In this document: positions 1-7,745 of the stretch, in pieces
Position numbering within the stretch: position 1 is the stretch's first letter
Layout of the letters: each line of letters opens with the position of its first letter
Origin: Bacillus sp. AFS037270
Lineage (GTDB): Bacteria > Bacillota > Bacilli > Bacillales_B > DSM-18226
DNA length: 12,585 bases
Assembly (NCBI RefSeq): GCF_002585305.1
Contig: NZ_NUNF01000036.1
Span: 1-12,585 of the forward strand
Reading direction: 5' to 3'
Position numbers and translations under genes: made by a program
Notes under the pieces: model-generated
The model's input: only the letters and a program-made list of their open reading frames with translations
Database searches by the model: none
Told to the model about the DNA's origin: nothing

Positions 1-40
1 ATTATTCGGGTTATAGTTCAGATGCTGGGGTTCTTTCCAT

Positions 41-1114
41 TTAATCGTGTACCTCTTCGACCGATACTTCGTTATGATGGTAGGAATGAAAGCTGGTTAT
101 TAAAGTATCAAGATGTTCGACTTGTTCTCCGTAATCGATAATTGTAGCGATAATTTGCATGGAATGATATAAATGCGGATTATCATGATCGTTGTTTTCT
201 CTTACATGCTTTAAATAGAAATCGAACAACTCTTTTTTATTAATGTAGTTTATTTCTTTATCACCTGAGGACGGAGTTGGGACTTTTCCAATAAAGCGGA
301 GTAAAACCTGTTCATGATGATAGATTAAGCTATCTAATTGATCTTGGATCGACTGTTTAAAGCTATCGGAAAGCTGTAAAAGTTCGTTTTCAAAACGATG
401 CAGCCTTTTAAGTGTATCCAAGGCTTTTTTAGCCGTTAAATTTAATTGACGATAAATAACCAGCTTTCTTGATTTTTCCAGCTTAACTTTTTTAAAATAA
501 CTGCGTTCTTCTTTATACATCGTATACAACTGCTCCATAGAAAGAATGCTCTCTTTAAAAGTCTTAATATCTGCTTTAAGTAATTGGTGATCATAGTCAT
601 GTCTGGTGCTTAAGCGAATCCATTTAATGATTTCTTCTGTTGTATTTACTATTTTAAAGTAAAGTTTATTTTCATACTTTGGCGGCATAAAGATGAGATT
701 GACTAAAAAAGCGGAGAATACCCCAATCATAATGGTCGAGAAACGAATACCAGCAAACTGAATAAAATTACCGCTTTGCATCTCCATGATAGAAATTAAG
801 GTTACGAGTGATAATCCGATTGTATTTTCTAGTTTAAACTTAAGATTTAGAAGAATAACAATAATGGCGGCCAGTCCGATGACAATGATGTGATTTCCTA
901 AAAGAAGAACAAAAATTACCGCAAACAAGGCACCAATAATATTTCCTTGAATCTGTTCAATAATAGTCAAATAAGAGCGGTATATGGTCGGTTGAATCGC
1001 AAAAATTGCTGCAATCCCGGCAAAGACAGGGGATGGGGAATGCACCAGCTGGCCAATAAAGAGGGATAATGCAATGGCTATTCCCGTTTTTAAAATGCGG
1101 GCACCTAACTTCAT
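41..1114 (-). CDS. Aromatic acid exporter family (DUF939/ArAE_1-like) membrane protein
   Basis: The 357-residue product has a hydrophobic N-terminal half (about residues 7-143) with five or six membrane segments. A soluble, charged, largely helical C-terminal half follows (about 145-357). This two-part plan is that of the Bacillus ArAE_1 family (DUF939 plus ArAE_1_C domain), related to aromatic-acid efflux proteins; a transport role is inferred and no substrate can be read from the sequence. The ATG start is preceded on the minus strand by AAAGGAAA about 9 bases upstream, and a good SigA promoter lies at 1170-1198, so it is probably transcribed alone. It sits downstream of gltA on the same strand but behind a strong terminator. 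It is possibly the counterpart of B. subtilis YgaE, which also lies near gsaB; I am not sure enough to give the symbol. The family call is fairly secure, the function is not. Confidence 0.8.
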   Translation of the reverse strand: MKLGARILKTGIAIALSLFIGQLVHSPSPVFAGIAAIFAIQPTIYRSYLTIIEQIQGNIIGALFAVIFVLLLGNHIIVIGLAAIIVILLNLKFKLENTIGLSLVTLISIMEMQSGNFIQFAGIRFSTIMIGVFSAFLVNLIFMPPKYENKLYFKIVNTTEEIIKWIRLSTRHDYDHQLLKADIKTFKESILSMEQLYTMYKEERSYFKKVKLEKSRKLVIYRQLNLTAKKALDTLKRLHRFENELLQLSDSFKQSIQDQLDSLIYHHEQVLLRFIGKVPTPSSGDKEINYINKKELFDFYLKHVRENNDHDNPHLYHSMQIIATIIDYGEQVEHLDTLITSFHSYHHNEVSVEEVHD

Positions 1115-1169
1115 TTAATTAATTTCCTTTCGAATGTTCGTTTATCTGTTCAATGAATAACAAATATGT

Positions 1170-1198
1170 ACTATACAATGTTTACCCCATTTTATCAA
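1170..1198 (-). promoter_or_regulatory. SigA promoter of the membrane protein gene
   Basis: On the minus strand TTGATA (1193-1198) and TATAGT (1170-1175) are separated by exactly 17 bases. The predicted transcript start is near 1163, giving a leader of about 50 bases before the ATG at 1114. The match is close to the vegetative consensus and lies between the gltA terminator and the gene. Confidence 0.6.
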
Positions 1199-1245
1199 GA
1201 GATATTATATCAATTTATATATTCAATTTATATGAAAAAAATGTT

Positions 1246-1276
1246 AAAAAAACGTCCGCTAGAATCAGCGGACGTT
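1246..1276 (-). terminator. Rho-independent terminator of gltA
   Basis: A perfect 10-bp inverted repeat (AACGTCCGCT at 1251-1260, AGCGGACGTT at 1267-1276) has a 6-base loop. Read on the minus strand it runs straight into seven T residues (complement of 1246-1252), with a second T run slightly further on. It lacks a T tract in the plus direction. It therefore ends transcripts arriving from gltA, whose stop codon is about 220 bases upstream beyond a repeat cluster. Confidence 0.85.
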
Positions 1277-1300
1277 TCATATAAAAATCGACTTTGGAAA

Positions 1301-1495
1301 TTGTCTAGCTTCAGCACCCAGCGGCTAGTGTCCTTCGCGCTTCTCCCTACGATAAGTCAACATCGAATCACTGTCGCTCTTCGTGTTGTCTAGCTTCAGC
1401 GCCTTAACAAGGCGCTTCCGCATTTCGGTTTTCCTTTATCTCAGTCGAAGCACTCCAGGCCGTACGCCGCTAAACGGGACGCTTTCGCTTTTCTT
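1301..1495 (+). repeat. Composite hairpin-forming dispersed repeat, copy 1
   Basis: TTGTCTAGCTTCAGC occurs twice as a direct repeat, at 1301-1315 and 1386-1400, so at least two units lie in tandem. The second unit contains a perfect 8-bp hairpin (AGCGCCTT 1398-1405, AAGGCGCT 1409-1416) followed by TCCGC, and another GC-rich tail ends with GCTTTCGCTTTTC at about 1480-1492. The stretch is clearly more GC-rich than its surroundings and has no convincing coding content. It fills the space between the gltA stop codon and the gltA terminator. The motif is shared with 10358-10420 and 12474-12585 and resembles dispersed repeats I recall from Bacillaceae genomes. Unit boundaries are approximate. Confidence 0.75.
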
Positions 1496-1498
1496 TCA

Positions 1499-4400
1499 TC
1501 ACTCTGTTGATACAGATGGATCTGCCTGCTCTTTAACAGGGAGAATTTGCACAAAGTGATTTTCTGGATTTTCTAAAAGGCTTCTAAGCTGTTCTGCCTC
1601 TTCACTTTGACCATTTTGCGCCAGCAAAGTAGTATATTGACCTAATAATTCATTAATATCTTTTTTGCCTTTTTCATCTAAATTGACAACAGATACTTTG
1701 GCACCTTTTGCAACACGACGCTGAATGGCATCTTTGGTTAGACCCAATTCAGGCTGATGACGGACATAAACAACACCACCGGTCATACCTGCACAAATCC
1801 ATGGACCTGGGTCACCTAAAACAAGGCCGCGGCCATTTGTCATATATTCAAAGGCAAAACCTTTGATATTTGCGTTTGCTCCGATATTTCCAGCTTCTTT
1901 TTCGTGGATAGGCTTCTTCACGGCACCACCAATAATTAAATCAGCGCCAGAGAGACGGATTCCCGCACGGGCATCAGCATTTCCTTGAGCAACGAGAAGA
2001 CCTTTTTGAGCACCGTAACCGAAACCTTTACCAACAGAACCATTGAGGTAACGGCCATTTTTACCTTTAGACTTAAGAACATGAATATTACCGCCGAAGG
2101 AAGTTTTTCCGACTCCGTCTTGTCCGCCGCCATTGACAGTAATTTCAATTCCCTCACTGTTATATGCACCTAAACCGTTACCAGGGATAGAGCCTTCCTT
2201 ATATTTGAGCTGAACAGGAGCCAGCTGCTTATAGGAACCATCTAGTCTGCCGCGGACGCGGTGGCAGGATACCCGGCTTCCTAGTACCCTTTGTTCAGAT
2301 GTTACACTTAAGAACTCACGTGAAGAATGAAGCTGATCCACACTTGCATCAAGATATTCTGCACCGGCAGCCACCTGCATTTGAACTTCATCCATTGATT
2401 TTGAAGCTTCAACTTTTGCAAATTGGCTAATTTCAAGCGTTTTTAACAGGTAAGATAGGCTAAGTTGGTTTTCACCCTTAATCTGCTCAAGTAGTTCAGA
2501 ATGACCTACTGCATCTTGTAAATTTTTAATACCTAATGAAGCAGCAAGAGCTTTTAATTCCGTTCCAAATGCAGTAAATAGATTCATAATTCCTTGAACT
2601 GCTAAATCTAATTGTCTAGGAACAAAACGTCGAAGGCCGTGTTCTTTCGCTTGTGCTTCTGATTCAATTTGGGTTGCAATACCAACATGGCAAGTATCCA
2701 AATGACAGCCGCGGCATGTTGTACAACCAATTGAAAGCATTGCTAATGTACCGAAACCAACACGGTTAGCACCTAAAAGCATAATTTTAATAACGTCCAT
2801 GGCGCTCTTCATGCCGCCATCTGCCCAAATTTCTACTTTATGGCGAAGACCGCTTTCTAATAGGGCATTGTGAGCTGCTTTAACCCCAATTTCGACAGGC
2901 AAGCCAACATATTGAAGGGCATGGATTCTAGCTGCACCTGTACCGCCATCAAAGCCGCTTAGTGTGATGATATCTGCACCAGCTTTGGCAATACCAACTG
3001 CGATTGTACCGATATTTGGTACAACTGGTACTTTAACCGCAATTTTAGCTTGGTCATTGGCTGTTTTTAATTCTAAAATCATTTGGGCCAAATCTTCAAT
3101 TGAATAGATATCATGGTTATTAGATGGTGAAATTAAATCTGAACCAAGTGTTGCGTTACGAGCAGCAGCAACCTTTGCTGTAACCTTTGATCCAGGTAAG
3201 TGTCCGCCTTCACCAGGCTTTGCACCCTGACCAATCTTAATTTCTAATAGGTTTGAAGAGTTTAACAGTTCAGCATTTACACCAAAACGGCCTGATGCAA
3301 TTTGCTGTCCTCTTGTTCTTGGATATTTTCCAAGCATATCCTTAATTTCTCCGCCCTCACCATTTAAACTTACCATGTTCAAACGATCAGCACCTTCGGC
3401 ATAGGCTCTAAACGCAATTTCGTTCTGAGAACCAAATGACATGGAAGAAATTAAGAATGGTAAATCATGTTCGCCAACACGAAGATCCACTTCTTCTGGT
3501 GATACTTGTTTGTCACTCTTTTTAAGTGATACCAAATGACGAATTGTAGTCGGATTTTGCTCTTCTTGCTCAGTTATTTTATCGCGATATGCGTTATAGT
3601 CACCGGTAGAAGCAACTTCGCCAATGGCTTTCCAAATACGTGGGAAGAGGTGGAACGTTTTGCCGACTCTTTCTTTATCATTCTGGTAATCTGCTGCTCT
3701 TTTGATAGAATCCTGCTTCATTGCTTCGAAATCCATCTTGATTTCATTTGAACCAAAGAAGTTTACGATGTTTAATACTTTGGCAACTTCATCATGTAAC
3801 CCAATGCTTGAGTACAGTCTGCCGTATCCGCGCAGCTCGTGAATTCCAATCGTAGAAATTACCTTTTCTAACCCTTTTGTTAAAGCACTATATAGGTTTG
3901 TTAACGGTTTAGTTGTTTCATCTTGAACGGTTAAGAACATGTAATATGGGCTAATCAAATCTGCTCCTAAACCGAATACTGTAATTACATCATGAAGCGA
4001 ACGAATTGATGCTGAACGTAGTAGTAAAGAACAGTCTCTTCTTAACTCAGCTTTTACTAATGCTTGATCAATCGCAGAAGTCGCTAAATGTGAATCAATC
4101 CAGTAGGAATCTTCTTGGTGTGCTTTCGCATCATCAAGGATCAGCAGTGTTTTACCAGCTTGAACGGCTTGAACCGCTTCATTTGCCAGTCTTTCTAGTG
4201 CCTCATCTAATTTTTCGCTGCTTGCAAACGTTGTTGAAATGAAGGCAGCTAATTTCAGCTCTTGAAAATGTTGGACTACCTGATCAAAACTAGGCTGTCC
4301 TACCTCTTCTGCACACAAGAATCCAGCTTTTCCTTCCAGTAAAAGAGGAGTGGTAAGCTCAATGACTGCATTTGCTTTTTCAGCGGCAAATAAGACTGGA

Positions 4401-5968
4401 CGTTTACCAACAATGACACGTGTAGAGAAGTGCTCTGTTTCACGGTCACGGTCAATAGCAGGGTTCGTTACAACGGCAACACTTTCTTTAATATAGTCAG
4501 CGATATTCACTCGCTCTGGATTAAGGGCTGCAAGTGGGGCGTCATGTCCAAGTGAACGAATCGGCTCGACACCTTTTTCGGCCATTTGTTCAATTAATTG
4601 AATATGATCACGTTCCCAGCCAAATGCTTTATATTGTCCGTTGTGAATTTTATCTGGATAACTCATTGTAACAATTTTATTAAATGTTGGAGGCTGAAGT
4701 CTAACTCTTGATTCACTAATTGCTAAGCGGTCATTGAAACGGCTGTATACTTCGTTTTGGTATTGGCTATGCTCGAAAACTGCTAATGTCTCACCGTTCC
4801 ATTTAAAACCAACTTTCTCTCCTGGTGCTAATGGCTTCGGATCATTCACATATTCACTTGAAGGAATAATCCCTGGTTCAGATGAGAAAAGATAAGAGCT
4901 TTCAGTTTCAAGCATCCATAGTGGACGTAATCCTAAAGCATCTACACTAAATACTGCCTCATCACCATAGCGGGAAATTATACCTGCTGGTCCTTGAGCA
5001 AAGTGTCCCCATGCTTCACGAAGATACGTATATAAATCCTGAAGATGTTCAGGGTATGCTTTGATTTCATTTATGATTGGCGGGAACAATAAATCCATTG
5101 TTTCAAATAAAGAGTATCCGTCACGACAGATTAATGTTTCCATAGTACGGCTTAAGTCCTGTGAGTCACTTCCGTCTTTAACAAGCGGAACCCCAATCAT
5201 TCTTGCTTCATCACGAAGCTTGGCAATGGTATTAATTTCACCGTTGTGACCAAGGACACTAAATGGCTGAACACGGAAAAAGCTTGATAGCGTATTGGTA
5301 GAATAACGATTATGGCCTAAAGTCATGGTTGAAGCGACAAGTGGATTCGCTAAGTCATGATAGTAACGAGGCAAAATATCTCCCGCACCCATAACTTTAT
5401 AAACTACATGATTTTGGCTAAGTGATGCTACATGTACATGCTCGTTTATCTCAAAGTCAATAAGCGCGTCAAACAGATTCTTTGTCAGTTCCTTGCCTTT
5501 CTTAGTAGAAACACAGGCAAATTGCCAGAACACAGGATTTTCTTGGATGGCAATTGGACCTAGCGCAGCAGAGTCTGTCACTTCATCTGTCTCAAAAACT
5601 AAGGTAAGTTCGTATTTTTCTAGCTTTTTTTGTAGTTCTTGTTTGGTTGATTGCCAGTTTACCTTTTGGCTTATAAACACATGACCGACAGCAAAGTCCT
5701 CTTGGTCTGCAAGGTTTGCATCAATGCCGGCAGCAGTTAGTTTGTGTTTCCAAAGCTTTGTTGGAATGTCCATATGGATCCCAACACCATCACCTTCGCC
5801 GTTAATAAAACCAGCGCGATGGTTCATTGTAACAAGTGCTTCTATACAGTCAAAAATATTTTTTCTAGTTGGAATTTTACTTTTTTCAAGACAAGCGACA
5901 ATTCCGCAGGCATCATGTTCCTGCTTATGGAAATCTTTAAATAGGGAAGGGGTCCAGTTTTGTGACAT
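1499..5968 (-). CDS. gltA: Glutamate synthase large subunit
   Basis: The 1489-residue enzyme makes two glutamates from glutamine and 2-oxoglutarate, completing GS-GOGAT ammonium assimilation in the cytoplasm. Cys21 in EHDACGI is the expected N-terminal nucleophile after removal of a 20-residue propeptide; the class II glutaminase domain covers about 21-430. A central domain, the FMN-binding synthase domain (about 800-1180) and the C-terminal GXGXG beta-helix (about 1230-1430) follow. The 3Fe-4S ligands appear as C1082, C1088 and C1093 (C-x5-C-x4-C), with an extra C1085 between them; the usual CPVG is CHVG here. Length is normal (E. coli about 1486). ATG 5968 is forced because TGA lies two codons upstream in frame. 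The small NADPH subunit gltB is not adjacent: a terminator and an unrelated gene follow. Control signals lie at 5966-6224. Confidence in function is very high. Confidence 0.97.
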   Translation of the reverse strand: MSQNWTPSLFKDFHKQEHDACGIVACLEKSKIPTRKNIFDCIEALVTMNHRAGFINGEGDGVGIHMDIPTKLWKHKLTAAGIDANLADQEDFAVGHVFISQKVNWQSTKQELQKKLEKYELTLVFETDEVTDSAALGPIAIQENPVFWQFACVSTKKGKELTKNLFDALIDFEINEHVHVASLSQNHVVYKVMGAGDILPRYYHDLANPLVASTMTLGHNRYSTNTLSSFFRVQPFSVLGHNGEINTIAKLRDEARMIGVPLVKDGSDSQDLSRTMETLICRDGYSLFETMDLLFPPIINEIKAYPEHLQDLYTYLREAWGHFAQGPAGIISRYGDEAVFSVDALGLRPLWMLETESSYLFSSEPGIIPSSEYVNDPKPLAPGEKVGFKWNGETLAVFEHSQYQNEVYSRFNDRLAISESRVRLQPPTFNKIVTMSYPDKIHNGQYKAFGWERDHIQLIEQMAEKGVEPIRSLGHDAPLAALNPERVNIADYIKESVAVVTNPAIDRDRETEHFSTRVIVGKRPVLFAAEKANAVIELTTPLLLEGKAGFLCAEEVGQPSFDQVVQHFQELKLAAFISTTFASSEKLDEALERLANEAVQAVQAGKTLLILDDAKAHQEDSYWIDSHLATSAIDQALVKAELRRDCSLLLRSASIRSLHDVITVFGLGADLISPYYMFLTVQDETTKPLTNLYSALTKGLEKVISTIGIHELRGYGRLYSSIGLHDEVAKVLNIVNFFGSNEIKMDFEAMKQDSIKRAADYQNDKERVGKTFHLFPRIWKAIGEVASTGDYNAYRDKITEQEEQNPTTIRHLVSLKKSDKQVSPEEVDLRVGEHDLPFLISSMSFGSQNEIAFRAYAEGADRLNMVSLNGEGGEIKDMLGKYPRTRGQQIASGRFGVNAELLNSSNLLEIKIGQGAKPGEGGHLPGSKVTAKVAAARNATLGSDLISPSNNHDIYSIEDLAQMILELKTANDQAKIAVKVPVVPNIGTIAVGIAKAGADIITLSGFDGGTGAARIHALQYVGLPVEIGVKAAHNALLESGLRHKVEIWADGGMKSAMDVIKIMLLGANRVGFGTLAMLSIGCTTCRGCHLDTCHVGIATQIESEAQAKEHGLRRFVPRQLDLAVQGIMNLFTAFGTELKALAASLGIKNLQDAVGHSELLEQIKGENQLSLSYLLKTLEISQFAKVEASKSMDEVQMQVAAGAEYLDASVDQLHSSREFLSVTSEQRVLGSRVSCHRVRGRLDGSYKQLAPVQLKYKEGSIPGNGLGAYNSEGIEITVNGGGQDGVGKTSFGGNIHVLKSKGKNGRYLNGSVGKGFGYGAQKGLLVAQGNADARAGIRLSGADLIIGGAVKKPIHEKEAGNIGANANIKGFAFEYMTNGRGLVLGDPGPWICAGMTGGVVYVRHQPELGLTKDAIQRRVAKGAKVSVVNLDEKGKKDINELLGQYTTLLAQNGQSEEAEQLRSLLENPENHFVQILPVKEQADPSVSTE

Positions 5969-6013
5969 TATTCATGGCTTTATCGGTTCACCGTTAAAGC
6001 CGTTTCACCTCCT
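5966..6013 (-). promoter_or_regulatory. gltA ribosome site with hairpin between SD and start codon
   Basis: Reading the minus strand, a perfect Shine-Dalgarno AGGAGGTG (6013-6006) lies 39 bases ahead of the gltA ATG (5968-5966), far beyond the usual 5-9. The gap contains a compact hairpin: GGCTTTA (6001-5995) pairs with TAAAGCC (5982-5976), and an inner CGG/CCG stem has a TGAA loop. Folding would remove 26 bases and leave about 13 between SD and ATG. An out-of-frame ATG (5975-5973) sits directly after the hairpin and opens a 12-codon reading frame overlapping gltA (5975-5937). No other SD is visible nearer the gltA start. The hairpin is seen; its role in translation is inferred. Confidence 0.6.
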
Positions 6014-6112
6014 ATGATACTATTAGTTTATAAAACTACTTTTTTAAAGCGGAATTTTTAACTCTTTATTAAGGGTAAAAGAAAAAGATTCAAACAAAGA
6101 AATAATAAGCTA

Positions 6113-6141
6113 ATATTATCACAAGAATTTTCAGAAATCAA
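6113..6141 (-). promoter_or_regulatory. SigA promoter of gltA
   Basis: On the minus strand TTGATT (6141-6136) and TAATAT (6118-6113) are separated by 17 bases, and the -10 is extended by TG one base upstream. The predicted start is near 6106, giving a leader of about 138 bases that ends with the strong Shine-Dalgarno and the hairpin ahead of the gltA ATG. Confidence 0.65.
6126..6140 (-). promoter_or_regulatory. CodY-like box overlapping the gltA promoter
   Basis: The plus strand reads AATTTTCAGAAATCA, 12 of 15 matches to the CodY consensus AATTTTCWGAAAATT, with a perfect central core. It covers most of the -35 and the spacer of the gltA promoter, a position suited to repression when branched-chain amino acids and GTP are plentiful. 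CodY control of glutamate synthase is known in some Gram-positive bacteria such as Lactococcus. AT-rich DNA gives chance matches of this quality, so this is a candidate only. Confidence 0.4.
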
Positions 6142-6210
6142 ATAAATATACATTATTTTGGATAAAAAAGTATACTAAAAAATATGCAAATTCAGGAAGA
6201 AATAGGTCAG

Positions 6211-6224
6211 TGTAAACGTTTTCA
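6211..6224 (-). promoter_or_regulatory. CcpA catabolite-responsive element (cre) upstream of gltA
   Basis: TGAAAACGTTTACA on the minus strand (TGTAAACGTTTTCA on the plus strand) matches the cre consensus TGWAARCGYTWNCW at every position in both orientations. Its centre is about 112 bases upstream of the predicted gltA transcript start and between the gsaB terminator and the gltA promoter, so gltA is the only plausible target. Cre sites upstream of promoters, as at ackA or ilvB, mediate CcpA activation, which would fit glucose-stimulated glutamate synthesis. Site identity is strong; activation is inferred from position. Confidence 0.7.
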
Positions 6225-6244
6225 TTCGCGTTTTAAATATAAAG

Positions 6245-6263
6245 GGGAGTGTTTTCCACTCCC
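6245..6263 (-). terminator. Probable rho-independent terminator of gsaB
   Basis: A 7-bp inverted repeat GGGAGTG (6245-6251) / CACTCCC (6257-6263) has a 5-base loop. On the minus strand it is followed by CTTTATATTTAAAA, a moderately T-rich tail. It lies 24 bases after the gsaB stop codon and upstream of the gltA control region, separating the two transcription units. Confidence 0.7.
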
Positions 6264-6286
6264 GCTCTTGCATAAAAAATGCATAA

Positions 6287-7582
6287 TTATTCGTCTTTAA
6301 GTGAAGAAAATGCATTCCTTACCGCGTGTAATGTCGCTTCGATGTCTTCTTCTGTATGAGCAATGGTTAAGAACCAAGCTTCATATTTTGACGGGGCAAG
6401 ATTAATTCCTTGGTGAAGCATAAGTTTGAAAAACTTTCCAAACATTTGACCATCAGTTTTTTCTGCCTGCTCATAATTTTCTATTTTTTCATTCGTAAAA
6501 TAAACAGTTAAAGCGCCTTTTAAACGGTTAATGGTTATTTCAATACCATTCTCCTTGGCAGCTTCCAAAATACCTTCTTCGAGCATAGCCCCTAATCGAT
6601 CTAAATACTCATACACTCCATCTTGCTTTAAGACTTCAAGGCAGGCAATTCCTGAGAGCATTGATGCAGGGTTTCCAGCCATCGTGCCCGCTTGGTAGGC
6701 AGTTCCTAGCGGGGCCACCTTCTCCATAATTTCTTTACGTCCGCCGTATGCTCCAATTGGAAGACCGCCGCCGATAATTTTCCCTAATGCGGTTAGATCA
6801 GGCTGCACCCCTAATAAATCCTGTGCTCCTCCATACATAAAACGAAAGGCTGTTATGACTTCATCATAGATAACCAGTGCCCCTGATTCATGGGTGAGGT
6901 CATTGACTTGTTGCAGGAAGCCAGGCTTCGGTTCAACAATCCCGAAGTTTCCGACGATTGGTTCAACTAATACAGCAGCAACCTGATCGCCCCATTTTTC
7001 TAATGCTTGTTTAAATGGTTCAATATCATTGAAAGGAACCGTGATTACTTCTTGGGCAATGCTCTTTGGCACACCAGCAGAATCCGGTGTCCCGAGAGTA
7101 GATGGACCTGAACCAGCGGCAACGAGCACAAGGTCTGAATGCCCATGATAACAGCCGGCAAATTTAATAATTTTATCACGTCCGGTGTGGGCGCGGGCAA
7201 CACGAATGGTAGACATGACGGCCTCTGTTCCCGAGTTAACAAATCGAACTTTATCTAAGGATGGTATGGCTTCTTTTAACATTTTGGCAAATTTAACCTC
7301 ATGAGGAGTTGGAGTTCCATAGAGAACTCCCGTCTCTGCAGCACGTTTAATGGCTTCGGTAATATGCGGGTGGGCATGGCCTGTAATAATTGGACCATAA
7401 GCCGCAAGAAAATCGATATATTGGTTGCCGTCGACGTCCCAAAAATAAGCGCCTTGACCTCGTTCCATAACCACCGGGGAACCCCCGCCAACTGCCTTGT
7501 AAGACCTTGAAGGGCTGTTAACTCCGCCTACAATGTGTTCTAACGCTTCATTATGTAATCTTTCTGAATTTGAAAATTGCAC
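6287..7582 (-). CDS. gsaB: Glutamate-1-semialdehyde 2,1-aminomutase, GsaB type
   Basis: This 431-residue PLP-dependent class III aminotransferase fold enzyme converts glutamate-1-semialdehyde to 5-aminolevulinate, the committed precursor of heme and other tetrapyrroles. Visible features are NSGTEA at 116-121 (cofactor phosphate binding), CYHGHSD at 144-150, D240 in IYDEV (pyridine nitrogen) and K268 in ALGKIIGGG, the Schiff-base lysine expected for GSAM. Length is typical. The start is GTG at 7582, preceded by an excellent AAGGAGGAAAG about 5 bases upstream. It stands apart from any hem operon, as the paralog gsaB does in B. subtilis, where it also neighbours bcp; that is why I use gsaB rather than hemL. 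It is divergent from the ABC operon and ends in its own terminator. Enzyme identity is very secure, the paralog assignment slightly less so. Confidence 0.93.
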   Translation of the reverse strand: MQFSNSERLHNEALEHIVGGVNSPSRSYKAVGGGSPVVMERGQGAYFWDVDGNQYIDFLAAYGPIITGHAHPHITEAIKRAAETGVLYGTPTPHEVKFAKMLKEAIPSLDKVRFVNSGTEAVMSTIRVARAHTGRDKIIKFAGCYHGHSDLVLVAAGSGPSTLGTPDSAGVPKSIAQEVITVPFNDIEPFKQALEKWGDQVAAVLVEPIVGNFGIVEPKPGFLQQVNDLTHESGALVIYDEVITAFRFMYGGAQDLLGVQPDLTALGKIIGGGLPIGAYGGRKEIMEKVAPLGTAYQAGTMAGNPASMLSGIACLEVLKQDGVYEYLDRLGAMLEEGILEAAKENGIEITINRLKGALTVYFTNEKIENYEQAEKTDGQMFGKFFKLMLHQGINLAPSKYEAWFLTIAHTEEDIEATLHAVRNAFSSLKDE

Positions 7583-7613
7583 AATCTTTCCTCCTTCATT
7601 TACGTATCTCTCT

Positions 7614-7622
7614 ATTTTATCA
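7614..7622 (-). promoter_or_regulatory. Possible extended -10 element for gsaB
   Basis: On the minus strand TGATAAAAT (7622-7614) has the extended TGN element plus a TAAAAT hexamer, 32 bases before the GTG start. No good -35 lies 16-18 bases upstream. No convincing SigA promoter could be picked for the divergent ABC operon in the same 163-base intergenic region, although one must exist there or nearby. Confidence 0.35.
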
Positions 7623-7745
7623 CTTTTTATGTTGAGTTCTATCTGTTTTATATTTTAGAAAATTTGTTGAAATACAGGATTGTTGTTTTATCAATATTAT
7701 TTGGCTAAACTAATTCTCTAGGGCAATGTATCAGGAGGGCGCAAA

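Noticed and set aside
1166..1393. 75-codon plus-strand open frame
   Set aside because: It runs across the promoter of the membrane protein gene, the gltA terminator and half of repeat copy 1, has no ribosome site, and its translation looks like no protein family I know.
3536..6017. Several plus-strand open frames of 60-100 codons opposite gltA
   Set aside because: They are antisense shadows of a fully conserved gltA frame, without ribosome sites or plausible protein composition.
6269..6283. TGCAT-AAAAA-ATGCA inverted repeat after gsaB
   Set aside because: The 5-bp AT-rich stem is too weak to call, and the neighbouring 7-bp GC-rich hairpin already explains termination.
7045..7510. Alternative frames within gsaB on both strands
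   Set aside because: They overlap the well-conserved aminomutase frame and carry no recognisable motifs.
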